The translations under genes and the position numbers were made by a program. Under the pieces are notes generated by a model that worked only from the letters and a program-made list of their open reading frames with translations, did not search any database and was not told the DNA's origin. This document shows, in pieces, positions 17,925-25,977 of a DNA stretch of 64,000 nucleotides (the stretch's first letter is position 1; the number at the start of each line of letters is the position of its first letter). The stretch is from a bacterium (GTDB taxonomy: Bacteria; Vulcanimicrobiota; Vulcanimicrobiia; Eremiobacterales; Eremiobacteraceae): contig CADDZI010000003.1 in the NCBI GenBank assembly GCA_902812405.1, forward strand, positions 41,747 through 105,746, given 5' to 3'.

Positions 17925-18344
17925 TCATCGGGAAGATGGACCGGGCCCCACGACCCCCGACCGTCGGCGTTTCGTTTCTTCTTCCACGAAGCGGGCGATG
18001 GCCGCGATCCCATCCTGCTCGGAACCCGCAAAGCGCAGGCCGCTCTCGTAGTGCAGAGTCGGGCGGTGGCGATGACAGTACACGACACGTGCGGGCAGTG
18101 TCTGGCGCAAGGAGGTGCCCAGGGTCAGGTGCAGCAGGACCCGAGCACGGGGCGTCAGGGAACATGCTGCCCGGATGCGCGCACCGCCGGCCGAGAGATT
18201 GATCAGCTTGACGGGCTCGCGCCGCTGTGGGGGCAGCGTCAAAAGCGAGGCTTCGGTCATGACGAGCCTCGGAAAACGGCGCGGCATCCGTCCTGCAGGC
18301 GGCCGCAACAACAACGTGCGCAGAGCGTCAAAGAAGGGTATCAC
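17925..18344 (-). CDS. PilZ domain protein (probable c-di-GMP receptor)
   Basis: A 139-residue single-domain protein. The two c-di-GMP-binding motifs are visible: an RxxxR arm (RRFPR, about residues 21-25) and NLSAGGARI about 25 residues later. The rest is a compact beta-barrel sequence. It would bind c-di-GMP in the cytoplasm and modulate a partner, commonly motility or exopolysaccharide machinery, none of which is seen nearby. Start GTG 18344 is preferred because longer versions overlap the divergent lipoprotein gene. The MFS gene follows within about 70 bases and may be co-transcribed. Confidence 0.82.
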   Translation of the reverse strand: MIPFFDALRTLLLRPPAGRMPRRFPRLVMTEASLLTLPPQRREPVKLINLSAGGARIRAACSLTPRARVLLHLTLGTSLRQTLPARVVYCHRHRPTLHYESGLRFAGSEQDGIAAIARFVEEETKRRRSGVVGPGPSSR

Positions 18345-18439
18345 CCGTGCATGGAAACCTGAAGCCAAAAGCCAAGCGCCACGACCGAGTGCGGTTCGCT
18401 GGTTCGAGAGCGAGAACCTACGGGTGCAGCCGGGTCCAG

Positions 18440-20104
18440 ATGTGCGCGACCAGTGCCTGGTTGCGGCTGCACATTGCGCGGGGACTGCGTACCGGCCTTT
18501 TTGCGCTCCTTGCCGCATCCGCGGTTTTCGTCATGAGCGCCTGTGCCTACGCCCCCGGCTCGCACACGCTTGCCGGCCGTGCCCGTGGAACCGCGATTAC
18601 CTTCAACCTTTCCCAAGATCCGCACAACCTCAACCCCATCCTCGCCCAAAGCGACGATGAGCGCCAGATAGCGCACCTCATGTTCGATATGCTGCTCGAT
18701 GTGGACCCTCAGGGGCGGCTGGTTCCGGCCTTGGCTGTGCGCGTGCCGACTCGTGCCAACGGCGACATTAGCCCGGATGGGCGCGTCATCATCTACCATC
18801 TGCGCAACGACGTTCGCTGGCAAGACGGCCGTTCGTTGACCGCCAGCGACGTCATTTTTACCTGGCGCGCGATCACCGATCGGGACAACGACGTCGCCAG
18901 CACGCGGGGCTACGACCTAGTTGACCTTATCGTCGCACCCGACCCGTACACAGTCGTCGTCCGCCTGCGCCGCTCCTGGGCGCCCGCCGTCGCTACGCTC
19001 TTCACCTACGGGGACAACCCCATGCCGATTTTGCCCGCCCACGTTTTTGCAAACAATCCCGATCTCATGCATTCCTCGTTCAACGACCATCCGATCGGCA
19101 CCGGGCCCTACGAACTCGTGCGCTGGGAACGCGGCACAAGGCTCATTTTCAGGGCCAATAAGCTGTACTTTCGGGGCCCGCCGAAGGCCAGGACGATCGT
19201 TGCCGCCATCCTTCCCGACACGAACACGACGATGACCATGTTGCAGACCGGTCAGCTGGATTGGTCGCTGCAATCCCCGGCCCAACGCCTGGCGCTGACT
19301 CGCGCCCCCAACCTGCGCTTTATCTATGCACCCTTTGCGGGTTTTGGTGGCATTGCTTTTGACTGCCGGCGGCCGCCCTTCAACGACGTCCGCCTGCGCC
19401 GGGCCATCACCATGGCCATTGACCGCCGCCGTTTAAGCGCCGCCATCACGGGCGCGCAATACCCGGTCACCGACAGCGATCTGCCGCGCTTTTCGTGGGC
19501 ATTCGACCCCAACGTGCGCTTGCCGGCCTTCGACCCCGCCGCGGCCGACCGAGCTCTGGATGCCCTGGGTTGGCGGCGCGGGCCGGATGGCTGGCGCGCA
19601 CGCGCGGGCAGGCGGCTCGCGCTGACCTTCGTCACCTTCCCTGAGGGCGACACCGCCGTTCGGACAGCCGAGTACGTCGCCGAGATGCTGCGCGCCCGGG
19701 GTATCGACGTGACGATCAAAAAGGTGACGGTCGCCCAATTCTACTTGCCGGCATCCGAAGGCGGGCTTCTGCTGAGCGGCCGCTATGACATGGCGTATGT
19801 CGTCTGGCGCAGCGGCGTGGACCCCGACGATTCCGACCTCGTGACCTGCCGTGGTGCGCAAAACTACGCCGGCTACTGCAACAGCCAGGTGGATGCCCTG
19901 GAGTCCCGCGCGCTGACCGCTTGGGATCTCACGACGCGTCGGCTGCTGTACCGGCGCATCCAAGAGATCCTGGCGCACGATGTGCCGTACGCGTATCTCT
20001 ATGCCCCGCTCTACAGCTTTGCTGTGCAGCGGGGCTTACGCGGCTTTGACCCGACGCCGTTTTCGCCTACTTGGAATGCCTACACCTGGCACAAGGGCTC
20101 CTGA
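18440..20104 (+). CDS. Peptide/oligopeptide ABC transporter substrate-binding lipoprotein (SBP_bac_5)
   Basis: About 554 residues with a lipoprotein signal (hydrophobic core then VMSAC, lipid-anchored Cys35). The mature protein follows the DppA/OppA pattern: NLSQDPHNLNPILAQSDD near the start, LRNDVRWQDGRSLTASDVIFTW, then IGTGPYELVRWERG and the RRAITMAIDRRRL segment. It would capture peptides or similar ligands outside the membrane. No permease or ATPase genes are adjacent, so it is an orphan binding protein in this window. ATG 18440 is chosen as nearest the signal peptide; a longer frame starts at GTG 18347. Confidence 0.9.
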   Translation: MCATSAWLRLHIARGLRTGLFALLAASAVFVMSACAYAPGSHTLAGRARGTAITFNLSQDPHNLNPILAQSDDERQIAHLMFDMLLDVDPQGRLVPALAVRVPTRANGDISPDGRVIIYHLRNDVRWQDGRSLTASDVIFTWRAITDRDNDVASTRGYDLVDLIVAPDPYTVVVRLRRSWAPAVATLFTYGDNPMPILPAHVFANNPDLMHSSFNDHPIGTGPYELVRWERGTRLIFRANKLYFRGPPKARTIVAAILPDTNTTMTMLQTGQLDWSLQSPAQRLALTRAPNLRFIYAPFAGFGGIAFDCRRPPFNDVRLRRAITMAIDRRRLSAAITGAQYPVTDSDLPRFSWAFDPNVRLPAFDPAAADRALDALGWRRGPDGWRARAGRRLALTFVTFPEGDTAVRTAEYVAEMLRARGIDVTIKKVTVAQFYLPASEGGLLLSGRYDMAYVVWRSGVDPDDSDLVTCRGAQNYAGYCNSQVDALESRALTAWDLTTRRLLYRRIQEILAHDVPYAYLYAPLYSFAVQRGLRGFDPTPFSPTWNAYTWHKGS

Positions 20105-20109
20105 TGTCC

Positions 20110-20184
20110 GTAGAAGTCGCGCTTGCGCGACCGCGCGTAGCAGTCGGCCTGGGCCGACCGTCGCGCTTGCGCGACCGAGAGAAC
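20110..20184. repeat. GC-rich palindromic repeat cluster, copy 2 (between convergent genes)
   Basis: Two copies of the TCGCGC-TT-GCGCGA palindrome flank one CAGTCGGCC-TGG-GCCGACCG palindrome, ending in GAGAGAAC. The cluster starts six bases after the stop of the binding-protein gene and lies just before the stop of the leftward gene ending at 20205. Confidence 0.85.
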
Positions 20185-20204
20185 AGATCTCCCTACTAGG
20201 CTCC

Positions 20205-20663
20205 TCAGCGGACCCCGGGCGCCGGGCGGCGAGGACCTCGCGTGCGGTACCACAGGATCGCGCCGACGATGATGATGCCGGCAACTTGAAGCACACCGGA
20301 AAGGACTAAGAGAACTGCCCACAAACGTCCGGGTGGCGTACCGCCGGCAAACCAAGGCTCGAGAAACACGCGCATCAGAAGTCCTGCGTTCAGCAGGCAG
20401 TACGACCACAGCGGCGCGGCTTTCGGATATCGTCCCCCAAGGTCCGGAAAGCGTTCGCGATCGAGAGGGAACATCCACAACGCGACGCCGATAACCAGAT
20501 TGACTAGCCAGCCGACGAATCCCAGGTGCCCATGTTCGATGCCCAGAACATAGGGAGCTGGGTGCCCGGCCGCCGTCATCCCTAGGAGAACGGCGCCCAA
20601 CGCAAAGGTTAAGACAAGATAGACGAGAGCGGTTTTAACGAACAGCCGTGATTCGTACGGCAC
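20205..20663 (-). CDS. Four-helix membrane protein resembling heme-copper oxidase subunit I fragments
   Basis: 152 residues with four hydrophobic segments. The second region reads GIEHGHLGFVGWLVNLVIGVALWMFP. This His-x-His/GW/GVxxWMFP pattern occurs in small, stand-alone relatives of cytochrome oxidase subunit I and NnrS-like proteins, so heme or copper binding is plausible but unproven. GTG 20663 is used as start; it precedes PYESRLFVKTALVYL. A palindromic repeat cluster separates it from the convergent binding-protein gene. A longer relative of the same flavour lies at 30510. Confidence 0.75.
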   Translation of the reverse strand: MPYESRLFVKTALVYLVLTFALGAVLLGMTAAGHPAPYVLGIEHGHLGFVGWLVNLVIGVALWMFPLDRERFPDLGGRYPKAAPLWSYCLLNAGLLMRVFLEPWFAGGTPPGRLWAVLLVLSGVLQVAGIIIVGAILWYRTRGPRRPAPGVR

Positions 20664-20797
20664 GAGGGCGCTGTTCGCCGCTGATACGCTTGGGCCTCTG
20701 GTGACGATCTTCGGGCAGCACACGCGATATGCCGTCTGCCAACGGCCCACGCAGACTGGTTCATCTCCACGCACCGGTTTTTGCGGAGGACAGACAC

Positions 20798-21751
20798 GTG
20801 GCGGGCAGCGACATCACCATTCGCCTCATGCGGGCAGCGGATCTGGACGCGGCGGAACGTGTTTTCCGCCTAGCGTTTGCAACGTTCGTCGGAGCTCCCG
20901 ATCCCGACAGCTTCATGGCCGGCCGCGATATGCTGCGCGGACGGTTTGCGATGTATCCGGACGGCGCCCACGTCGCCTACGACGGTGACCGCTTCATCGG
21001 GTCGTGCTTGGCGACTCGATGGGGCAGCCTGGGGTGGTTCGGGCCCCTCACCGTCGACCCGGCCTACTGGAGCATGGGCATCGCCAAGCGTCTGATGGAG
21101 GCAACCGTTGGCGTCTTCGAGCGTTGGGACATCCGCCATGCCGCCTTGTTCACCTTCGCCGACAGTCCCAAGCACCACGGCTTGTATCAGAAGTTTGACT
21201 TCTGGCCGCGGTTTCTCACAACCCTCACGACTAAGGAGGTCGGTAGGGGGGCGTCTTTGCCAACGGGTTGGGTGCGCTTTTCCGGACTTTCCACGCCCCA
21301 GCGATGGCACTTCTTGCAACAGTCCCTGGCTCTGGGCGACAGTCTCCTTTCGGGTCTTGATCTGAGCCTGGAAATACGTCACGTCGCTGATGCACAAGTC
21401 GGGGAGGCCGTCGGCTACGCCGTGGATGGCTCGCTTGCAGCCTTGGCGGTGTGTCACTTCGGGCCGCGATCGGAAGCCGAACCCGGATCGTGTTACGTGA
21501 AATTCGCCATGGCGGCACCCGGCCCGCGCGCACGCCAGTCCTTCCTCTCGCTGTTGGCCGCTTGCGAAGGCTTGGCCGCACAAGAATCATTGCACCGCCT
21601 GGAAGCAGGGGTGAACCTGGAACGGTCTGCGGCCTATCGCGCCATGCTGGGAAACGGCTTCCGGGCTCAGTTCTGCGGGGTCAGTATGGTTCGCGCCAAC
21701 GACCCGGGCTATAACTTCGCGAACGCGTACATCATCGACGACCTGCGATGA
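20798..21751 (+). CDS. GNAT-family N-acetyltransferase, probably two-domain
   Basis: About 317 residues. The N-terminal GNAT domain starts ITIRLMRAADLDAAERVF and has the acetyl-CoA-binding strand LGWFGPLTVDPAYWSMGIAK followed by RLMEATVG; the usual Q/RxxGxG/A loop is modified to WSMGIAK. The C-terminal half looks like a second, degenerate GNAT-like domain ending with NLERSAAYRAMLGNGF. GTG 20798 is strongly supported by CGGAGGA at 20784-20790. It would acetylate a small molecule or a protein N-terminus in the cytoplasm; the substrate is unknown. Confidence 0.85.
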   Translation: MAGSDITIRLMRAADLDAAERVFRLAFATFVGAPDPDSFMAGRDMLRGRFAMYPDGAHVAYDGDRFIGSCLATRWGSLGWFGPLTVDPAYWSMGIAKRLMEATVGVFERWDIRHAALFTFADSPKHHGLYQKFDFWPRFLTTLTTKEVGRGASLPTGWVRFSGLSTPQRWHFLQQSLALGDSLLSGLDLSLEIRHVADAQVGEAVGYAVDGSLAALAVCHFGPRSEAEPGSCYVKFAMAAPGPRARQSFLSLLAACEGLAAQESLHRLEAGVNLERSAAYRAMLGNGFRAQFCGVSMVRANDPGYNFANAYIIDDLR

Positions 21752-22094
21752 TTGTGTTTTAGGATCCGCTGGCTGTCTGTACCCGCCAGCCTGGTAGAAT
21801 CGCTGGGGTCGTCCGTCGAAGGCGGCAGATCGTCCGGCGCAAGCCCGTTCGAATTCCGGGCCATGCGACGTCTCCCTATGAAAGGACACAGCAGGCCAAT
21901 CAGGTGCTGGCTGCGAGCAATGGATGGTAATCTCGTCTCAAGACTCCAGACCGTCAACGCCACAAGTCTCGCCGTCGACCGCCCTACTCGGTGCTCAATC
22001 CGGGTTGCAGCCGCACAACGTTGTGCCATACGGATCGACCGGCCGACGAGGTCCTGACGCCTGACCAGGGCGAACGTCAGCACGCCTTAGGACC
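21752..22094. other. Intergenic region without a supported gene
   Basis: 343 bases between the GNAT and GT39 genes, both rightward. Only short open frames occur, with no ribosome-binding sites and no protein-like composition. No repeat, strong hairpin or recognisable promoter was seen by eye. The promoter for the GT39 gene is expected here. Confidence 0.5.
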
Positions 22095-23657
22095 ATGCAA
22101 CAAAGGACCGACGCGGCGGGTACCCACGGCATGTCCACGTCCCGCGGTTCCGGGCCTGCGTCTCCGGCTCGCTTCGCACTAACGGCTGCCGCTGTGACGT
22201 TCTTCGCTCACCTGGCCGGCAATCCGCATTACGGCTTTTTCCGCGATGAGCTCTACTTTATTATCTGCGGGCGCCATCCGAGTCTCGGCTACGTCGACCA
22301 GCCGCCGCTCGTACCACTGCTAGCCGCCGCCAGCCAGGTCTTCGGCCACTCACTCGTCCTCTTGCGGGCACTGCCGGCCTTCTTTGCCGCGGCCGGCGTG
22401 TACGTTGCCTGCCTGCTCGCCGCCGAGTTCGGCGGCGGCGCGTTCGCGCAGGGCGTCGCCGCCGTGTGCACGTTCTTCGCCTTGGTCCTGATGAACTTCG
22501 GTATGAAGGTATCCCCCGACATGGTCGGACTGTGGCTGTGGCCGCTGGCCGCTCTCTATATCGCGCGGATTACCCGCGGCGCGGATCCGCGCTTGTGGCT
22601 GGCGGTTGGTCTCATCGTCGGTATTGCGCTCGAGAGCAAGTACAGCGTCGTCTTCTTTGCGCTCGCCCTGGCCGTCGGCCTTGTGCTGACACCCCAGCGG
22701 CGCATTCTCTGGTCAGGCTGGTGCGCCGCCGGGCTCCTGGTTGCCGTTGTCATTGCTCTTCCCAACGTGTGGTGGCAGTGGCATGAGGGGTTTCCCATGC
22801 TGCAGCTGCTTGAAAACGGGCTGCACGGTAAGAATCTCGTCGTCAGCCCGCCGCTCTACATACTGCAGGAGGTGATCATCACCAATCCGTTCTTGGCCTG
22901 GGTGTGGATCGTCGGATTGGTGTCACTGCTGGTCACACCCGACCTACGCTTTGCCGGCTATGCCTACCTGGCCCTCATCGGCATGATGATCGTCCTGCAC
23001 GGCAAACACTATTATCCGGCCGACGTCTACCCGATCCTCTTCGCGGCCGGCGCGGCACGTCTCGAACGCTGGACTCGCGGGCGGCCGGCAGTGCAGGCGG
23101 CGCTCGCGGGCGCACTCGTGGTGGCCGGTCTTGCACTGATGCCTTTCAGTATGCCGGTGTTCGACGAGAACGACTTTTTGGCGTACCAGTCAGCCGTGCG
23201 GCAAGCTCTCCACATCAAGCCCGCCCTGACGGCGACCGAGCACCGCGCAATGGGTGCTTTGCCGCAGGATTGGGCCGACATGCACGGGTGGCCGCAGCTG
23301 GCAGACGTCGTCGGCCGCATCTACGACGGGCTGCCGGCCAGCCAGCGCTCTGTCGCAGCGGTCTACGCCGCAAATTACGGAGAGGCCAGCGCCATTGCAT
23401 TCTTTCGCCCCGACATCACCGTCCTCAGCGGTCACAATCAGTATTGGCTGTGGGGCACCCACGGCGCGACGGGCGCGATGATCATCGACGTCAACGGCCG
23501 GTGCGGCCAGGGACATCTCTTTCGCACGTCGCGACTTGTTGCCACGTTCTCGGCTCCCTTTGCCGCGGCGGACGAAGAGGACATTCCCATCATGCTCTGC
23601 GAGGGGATCCGCAAACCGCTGGACGAGGTCTGGCCAAGCCTCAAAGATTACATTTGA
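22095..23657 (+). CDS. GT39-type membrane glycosyltransferase (PMT_2 / ArnT-like)
   Basis: A 520-residue polytopic membrane protein with about ten hydrophobic segments in the first 370 residues and a soluble C-terminal domain. The first loop carries the acidic catalytic motif of lipid-phosphate-sugar-dependent transferases (FFRDELYFI), followed by GYVDQPPLVPLLA, typical for the PMT_2 subgroup. The mid-protein ESKYSVVFF and HGKHYYPADVYPILFAAGA are also family hallmarks. It would move a sugar from an undecaprenyl-phosphate carrier to a lipid or protein acceptor on the outer face of the inner membrane. ATG 22095 or the in-frame ATG twelve codons later are both possible. Confidence 0.9.
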   Translation: MQQRTDAAGTHGMSTSRGSGPASPARFALTAAAVTFFAHLAGNPHYGFFRDELYFIICGRHPSLGYVDQPPLVPLLAAASQVFGHSLVLLRALPAFFAAAGVYVACLLAAEFGGGAFAQGVAAVCTFFALVLMNFGMKVSPDMVGLWLWPLAALYIARITRGADPRLWLAVGLIVGIALESKYSVVFFALALAVGLVLTPQRRILWSGWCAAGLLVAVVIALPNVWWQWHEGFPMLQLLENGLHGKNLVVSPPLYILQEVIITNPFLAWVWIVGLVSLLVTPDLRFAGYAYLALIGMMIVLHGKHYYPADVYPILFAAGAARLERWTRGRPAVQAALAGALVVAGLALMPFSMPVFDENDFLAYQSAVRQALHIKPALTATEHRAMGALPQDWADMHGWPQLADVVGRIYDGLPASQRSVAAVYAANYGEASAIAFFRPDITVLSGHNQYWLWGTHGATGAMIIDVNGRCGQGHLFRTSRLVATFSAPFAAADEEDIPIMLCEGIRKPLDEVWPSLKDYI

Positions 23658-23675
23658 CGAATATGCGCCCGCGTC

Positions 23676-23984
23676 GTGCGCGACCCGGGATTGCAACCCG
23701 GCGGCAAGCGCGAGCCGTTGGCCCATGATCCCAAGGGCTTCTTCGTCATCACGATCGACCGTTTGAAGGCCTGCATCATCGCCCATCACGACACTCCGGA
23801 CGCCCATCCGGGGCACGTCATGCGGGGACGCTCGAGCGAAGGTATGTGGCTCGCACTCATCCGGGAAGGGCTTGTCACTCAACTGTCGCGTGCGGCCTAC
23901 CTAGGCGCTGAGCTGGTGAAAGCTGAGACTGCTTTGCGCTTGGGGCTGACCTACAAACAGGACCGGCCCGTGGCGTCAAGCTGA
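23676..23984 (+). CDS. DUF4346-like small protein
   Basis: 102 residues. The pattern DPKGFFVITID, then a histidine pair, GRSSEGMWLALIREGLV and the C-terminal SRAAYLGAELVKAETALRLG followed by YKQD matches the DUF4346 domain, often found near or fused to thymidylate-synthase-type proteins in cyanobacteria and archaea. No nucleotide-metabolism gene is adjacent. It starts 19 bases after the GT39 stop at GTG 23676 without a clear ribosome-binding site. The family call rests on pattern memory and should be treated as tentative. Confidence 0.65.
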   Translation: MRDPGLQPGGKREPLAHDPKGFFVITIDRLKACIIAHHDTPDAHPGHVMRGRSSEGMWLALIREGLVTQLSRAAYLGAELVKAETALRLGLTYKQDRPVASS

Positions 23985-24148
23985 CCCTCGTCCCGTCCAC
24001 CACCTCGCGCTTGCGCACGAATTGTCCTTGTGGGTGCCTGCCCGATGACGGTACGTCAATGGGATATGACAGGGATGGGGTGGCAAGGCTCGCGTGAGCT
24101 TCCCACAATCTCTACGAAAGATCCGAAGACCATGCGCTCGCCAGGCCG

Positions 24149-25453
24149 CTAGCGCGGTGCGAGTGCTTGGGCAACTTCAGCAGCCGCCCGCACGCCGCTT
24201 GTGAACGCTCCCTCCACGGTTGCCGCGATCGGTTCCGTTGCCGTCTCCGAGCCCGCCCAGAAAAGCCGGCCCGTCGAGGGTGCGGCCAGGCGGTGCCGCG
24301 CATCCGCGGCGTGCGGGCGCACAAACGAGTAGCCGCCGCCGGCAAAAGGATCCGCCGCCCAATCGACACGGCGCCAGGCGGCGAGGCGCGGGCGGTTCCG
24401 CGGGAAATTCGCGCGCAGATCGGCCAGCACGCACTCCACGGCTTCATGTTCCGTGAGGCTGGCAAGCGCTGCAGCCCGGGGCCCCGTGCAGTACGCGCAG
24501 AGCACGGGTGGCCGGTCGCGCACGCCGTGGAAGACGTTCCAATACAGCGTCACCGGACCCACACCGCAGTACAGGGCGGAAAATCTTCGTGGCCAGAACG
24601 GCTCTTCAAACCGCAGCAGCAGTTTGAGGACCGGCCCCATGATGACGCCGGCCAGGGCGGCGCGCTTGTCGGGTGGCAAGGGAGGCTCAAAGTGGACGGC
24701 ACCGGCCTGGAGCACACCCGCGGGCAGGGTGATGATGGCGGCGGGCGCTTCCTCTGTTTGTCCGTTGCGGGTGCGAACGCGAACTCCCCGGTCGGACCAT
24801 GCAACGACGTCAACCACGGCACCAAAGACAACCTGCAGATCGCGCGCGATGAACTCGACCAGCCGGTCATACCCGGCATCGATGCGAAAATCACGCCCGG
24901 TCTCCAGAGCAAGGGCGCCATCCGCGATGAGGCCCTGCACGCCAATGTCCTCCGGCTCCCCCGGTAGGTGAGAGGTAAAGACCATGTCCGCCAGGATGCG
25001 CGCGCGGCCGCGGTAACCCTGGTGCTCGATAAATTGTGCCGCGGAGAGATCACCTCGCGTAGGATCAAACCTAGCCAGCCGGCGCAAAATGCCAAAGGCC
25101 GGCCAGACGTCGGGATACAGCACGGCCAGAGGCAGCCAGCGTGAACCGTCTCCAAGGTTCATCATCGCGCCGCGCTGGTGCGAGTTGGGCCGTACGCGCA
25201 AGCCCGCCGCACGCACATCGGCCCAGGTCTTGGCCCCAACACCATGGATGAACTCTGCACCAGCCTCTACCGGTGCAGCGCAGAAGTCTCGCAGGGTATA
25301 GATGCGGCCGCCCAGCCTATCCCGTGCTTCGAGAATGGCGACGCGCAAGCCGGACTGGACGAGAGCACGCGCCGCCGTCACACCGGCCATGCCGGCGCCG
25401 ATGACAATGACATCCGGACGCTCGTCTGCCAAGCTTGCTCGCATTGCACTCAT
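24149..25453 (-). CDS. Flavin-containing amine oxidase / monoamine oxidase-like protein
   Basis: 434 residues. The N-terminal FAD-binding motif DVIVIGAGMAGVTAARAL is followed about 20 residues later by LEARDRLGGRIYT. The C-terminal FAD contact RLFWAGSETATEPIAATVEG sits near residue 400. This is the amine-oxidase (MAO/PAO) family layout at normal length. Substrates range from amines to carotenoids and cannot be read here. No signal peptide is visible, so it is probably cytoplasmic. It is followed downstream by an unannotated 160-base gap and is preceded by a coiled-coil protein gene in the same direction. Confidence 0.9.
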   Translation of the reverse strand: MSAMRASLADERPDVIVIGAGMAGVTAARALVQSGLRVAILEARDRLGGRIYTLRDFCAAPVEAGAEFIHGVGAKTWADVRAAGLRVRPNSHQRGAMMNLGDGSRWLPLAVLYPDVWPAFGILRRLARFDPTRGDLSAAQFIEHQGYRGRARILADMVFTSHLPGEPEDIGVQGLIADGALALETGRDFRIDAGYDRLVEFIARDLQVVFGAVVDVVAWSDRGVRVRTRNGQTEEAPAAIITLPAGVLQAGAVHFEPPLPPDKRAALAGVIMGPVLKLLLRFEEPFWPRRFSALYCGVGPVTLYWNVFHGVRDRPPVLCAYCTGPRAAALASLTEHEAVECVLADLRANFPRNRPRLAAWRRVDWAADPFAGGGYSFVRPHAADARHRLAAPSTGRLFWAGSETATEPIAATVEGAFTSGVRAAAEVAQALAPR

Positions 25454-25519
25454 GGGTTGGGAAGCCGCCGCTCAGATGGTCGACAACCATCGATCGCGCT
25501 CAAGCGCGACGGCTGAGGC

Positions 25520-25885
25520 CTAATTGCCCAGGCGAGCCGTGATCCATTCTTGAAAGGCCGAGAGCCTGTCGTCGGTGTGCGCCAAGCGCCGACAAACCCG
25601 CTCCTCCATCTGGCGCATGTCGGACTTGACCTCGCGCAAACCTGCGTCTACCGGATCCAGGCGGGACTCCACCGTCGCCAGCCGTGATTGAACCCCGGCC
25701 AGGCGTGATTCGACGGTCTCCAGACGCAACTCGACGCCAGCCAGCCGCGATTCCATCGAGCCCAAGCGGGACTCGACACCGTCAAACTTCGCAAAGACGC
25801 GAAGAAATGAGCTTTGCGTTACCTCTTTGAGGGAAGCGAGAAAATCCCAGTTCGCCCGTTGCGTCAGCACGTATTCTTGGTCCAC
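25520..25885 (-). CDS. Coiled-coil protein built of exact seven-residue repeats
   Basis: 121 residues. From about residue 36 to 78 the sequence repeats a heptad of the form V-E-S-R-L-x-x (VESRLGS, MESRLAG, VELRLET, VESRLAG, VQSRLAT, VESRLDP), a textbook parallel coiled coil of six heptads. The C-terminal 40 residues are charged and helical. It resembles Slyx/tail-fibre-like or DUF1640-like coiled-coil proteins; no enzymatic motif is present. The gene lies between the amine oxidase and the persulfide operon, all leftward. The function is probably oligomerisation. Confidence 0.75.
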   Translation of the reverse strand: MDQEYVLTQRANWDFLASLKEVTQSSFLRVFAKFDGVESRLGSMESRLAGVELRLETVESRLAGVQSRLATVESRLDPVDAGLREVKSDMRQMEERVCRRLAHTDDRLSAFQEWITARLGN

Positions 25886-25977
25886 GCCTCCCTGTAGTTC
25901 ACCCGGGTTCGTGAGGCGACAAGGCCGGCCCTACGTTCCCTGAACCACGTGCGGATCCCGGGCGCGGATTGCGCCGA

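Noticed and set aside
21709..22083. 124-codon frame on the - strand in the GNAT-GT39 gap
   Set aside because: Overlaps the GNAT gene end, lacks a ribosome-binding site and has low-complexity composition.
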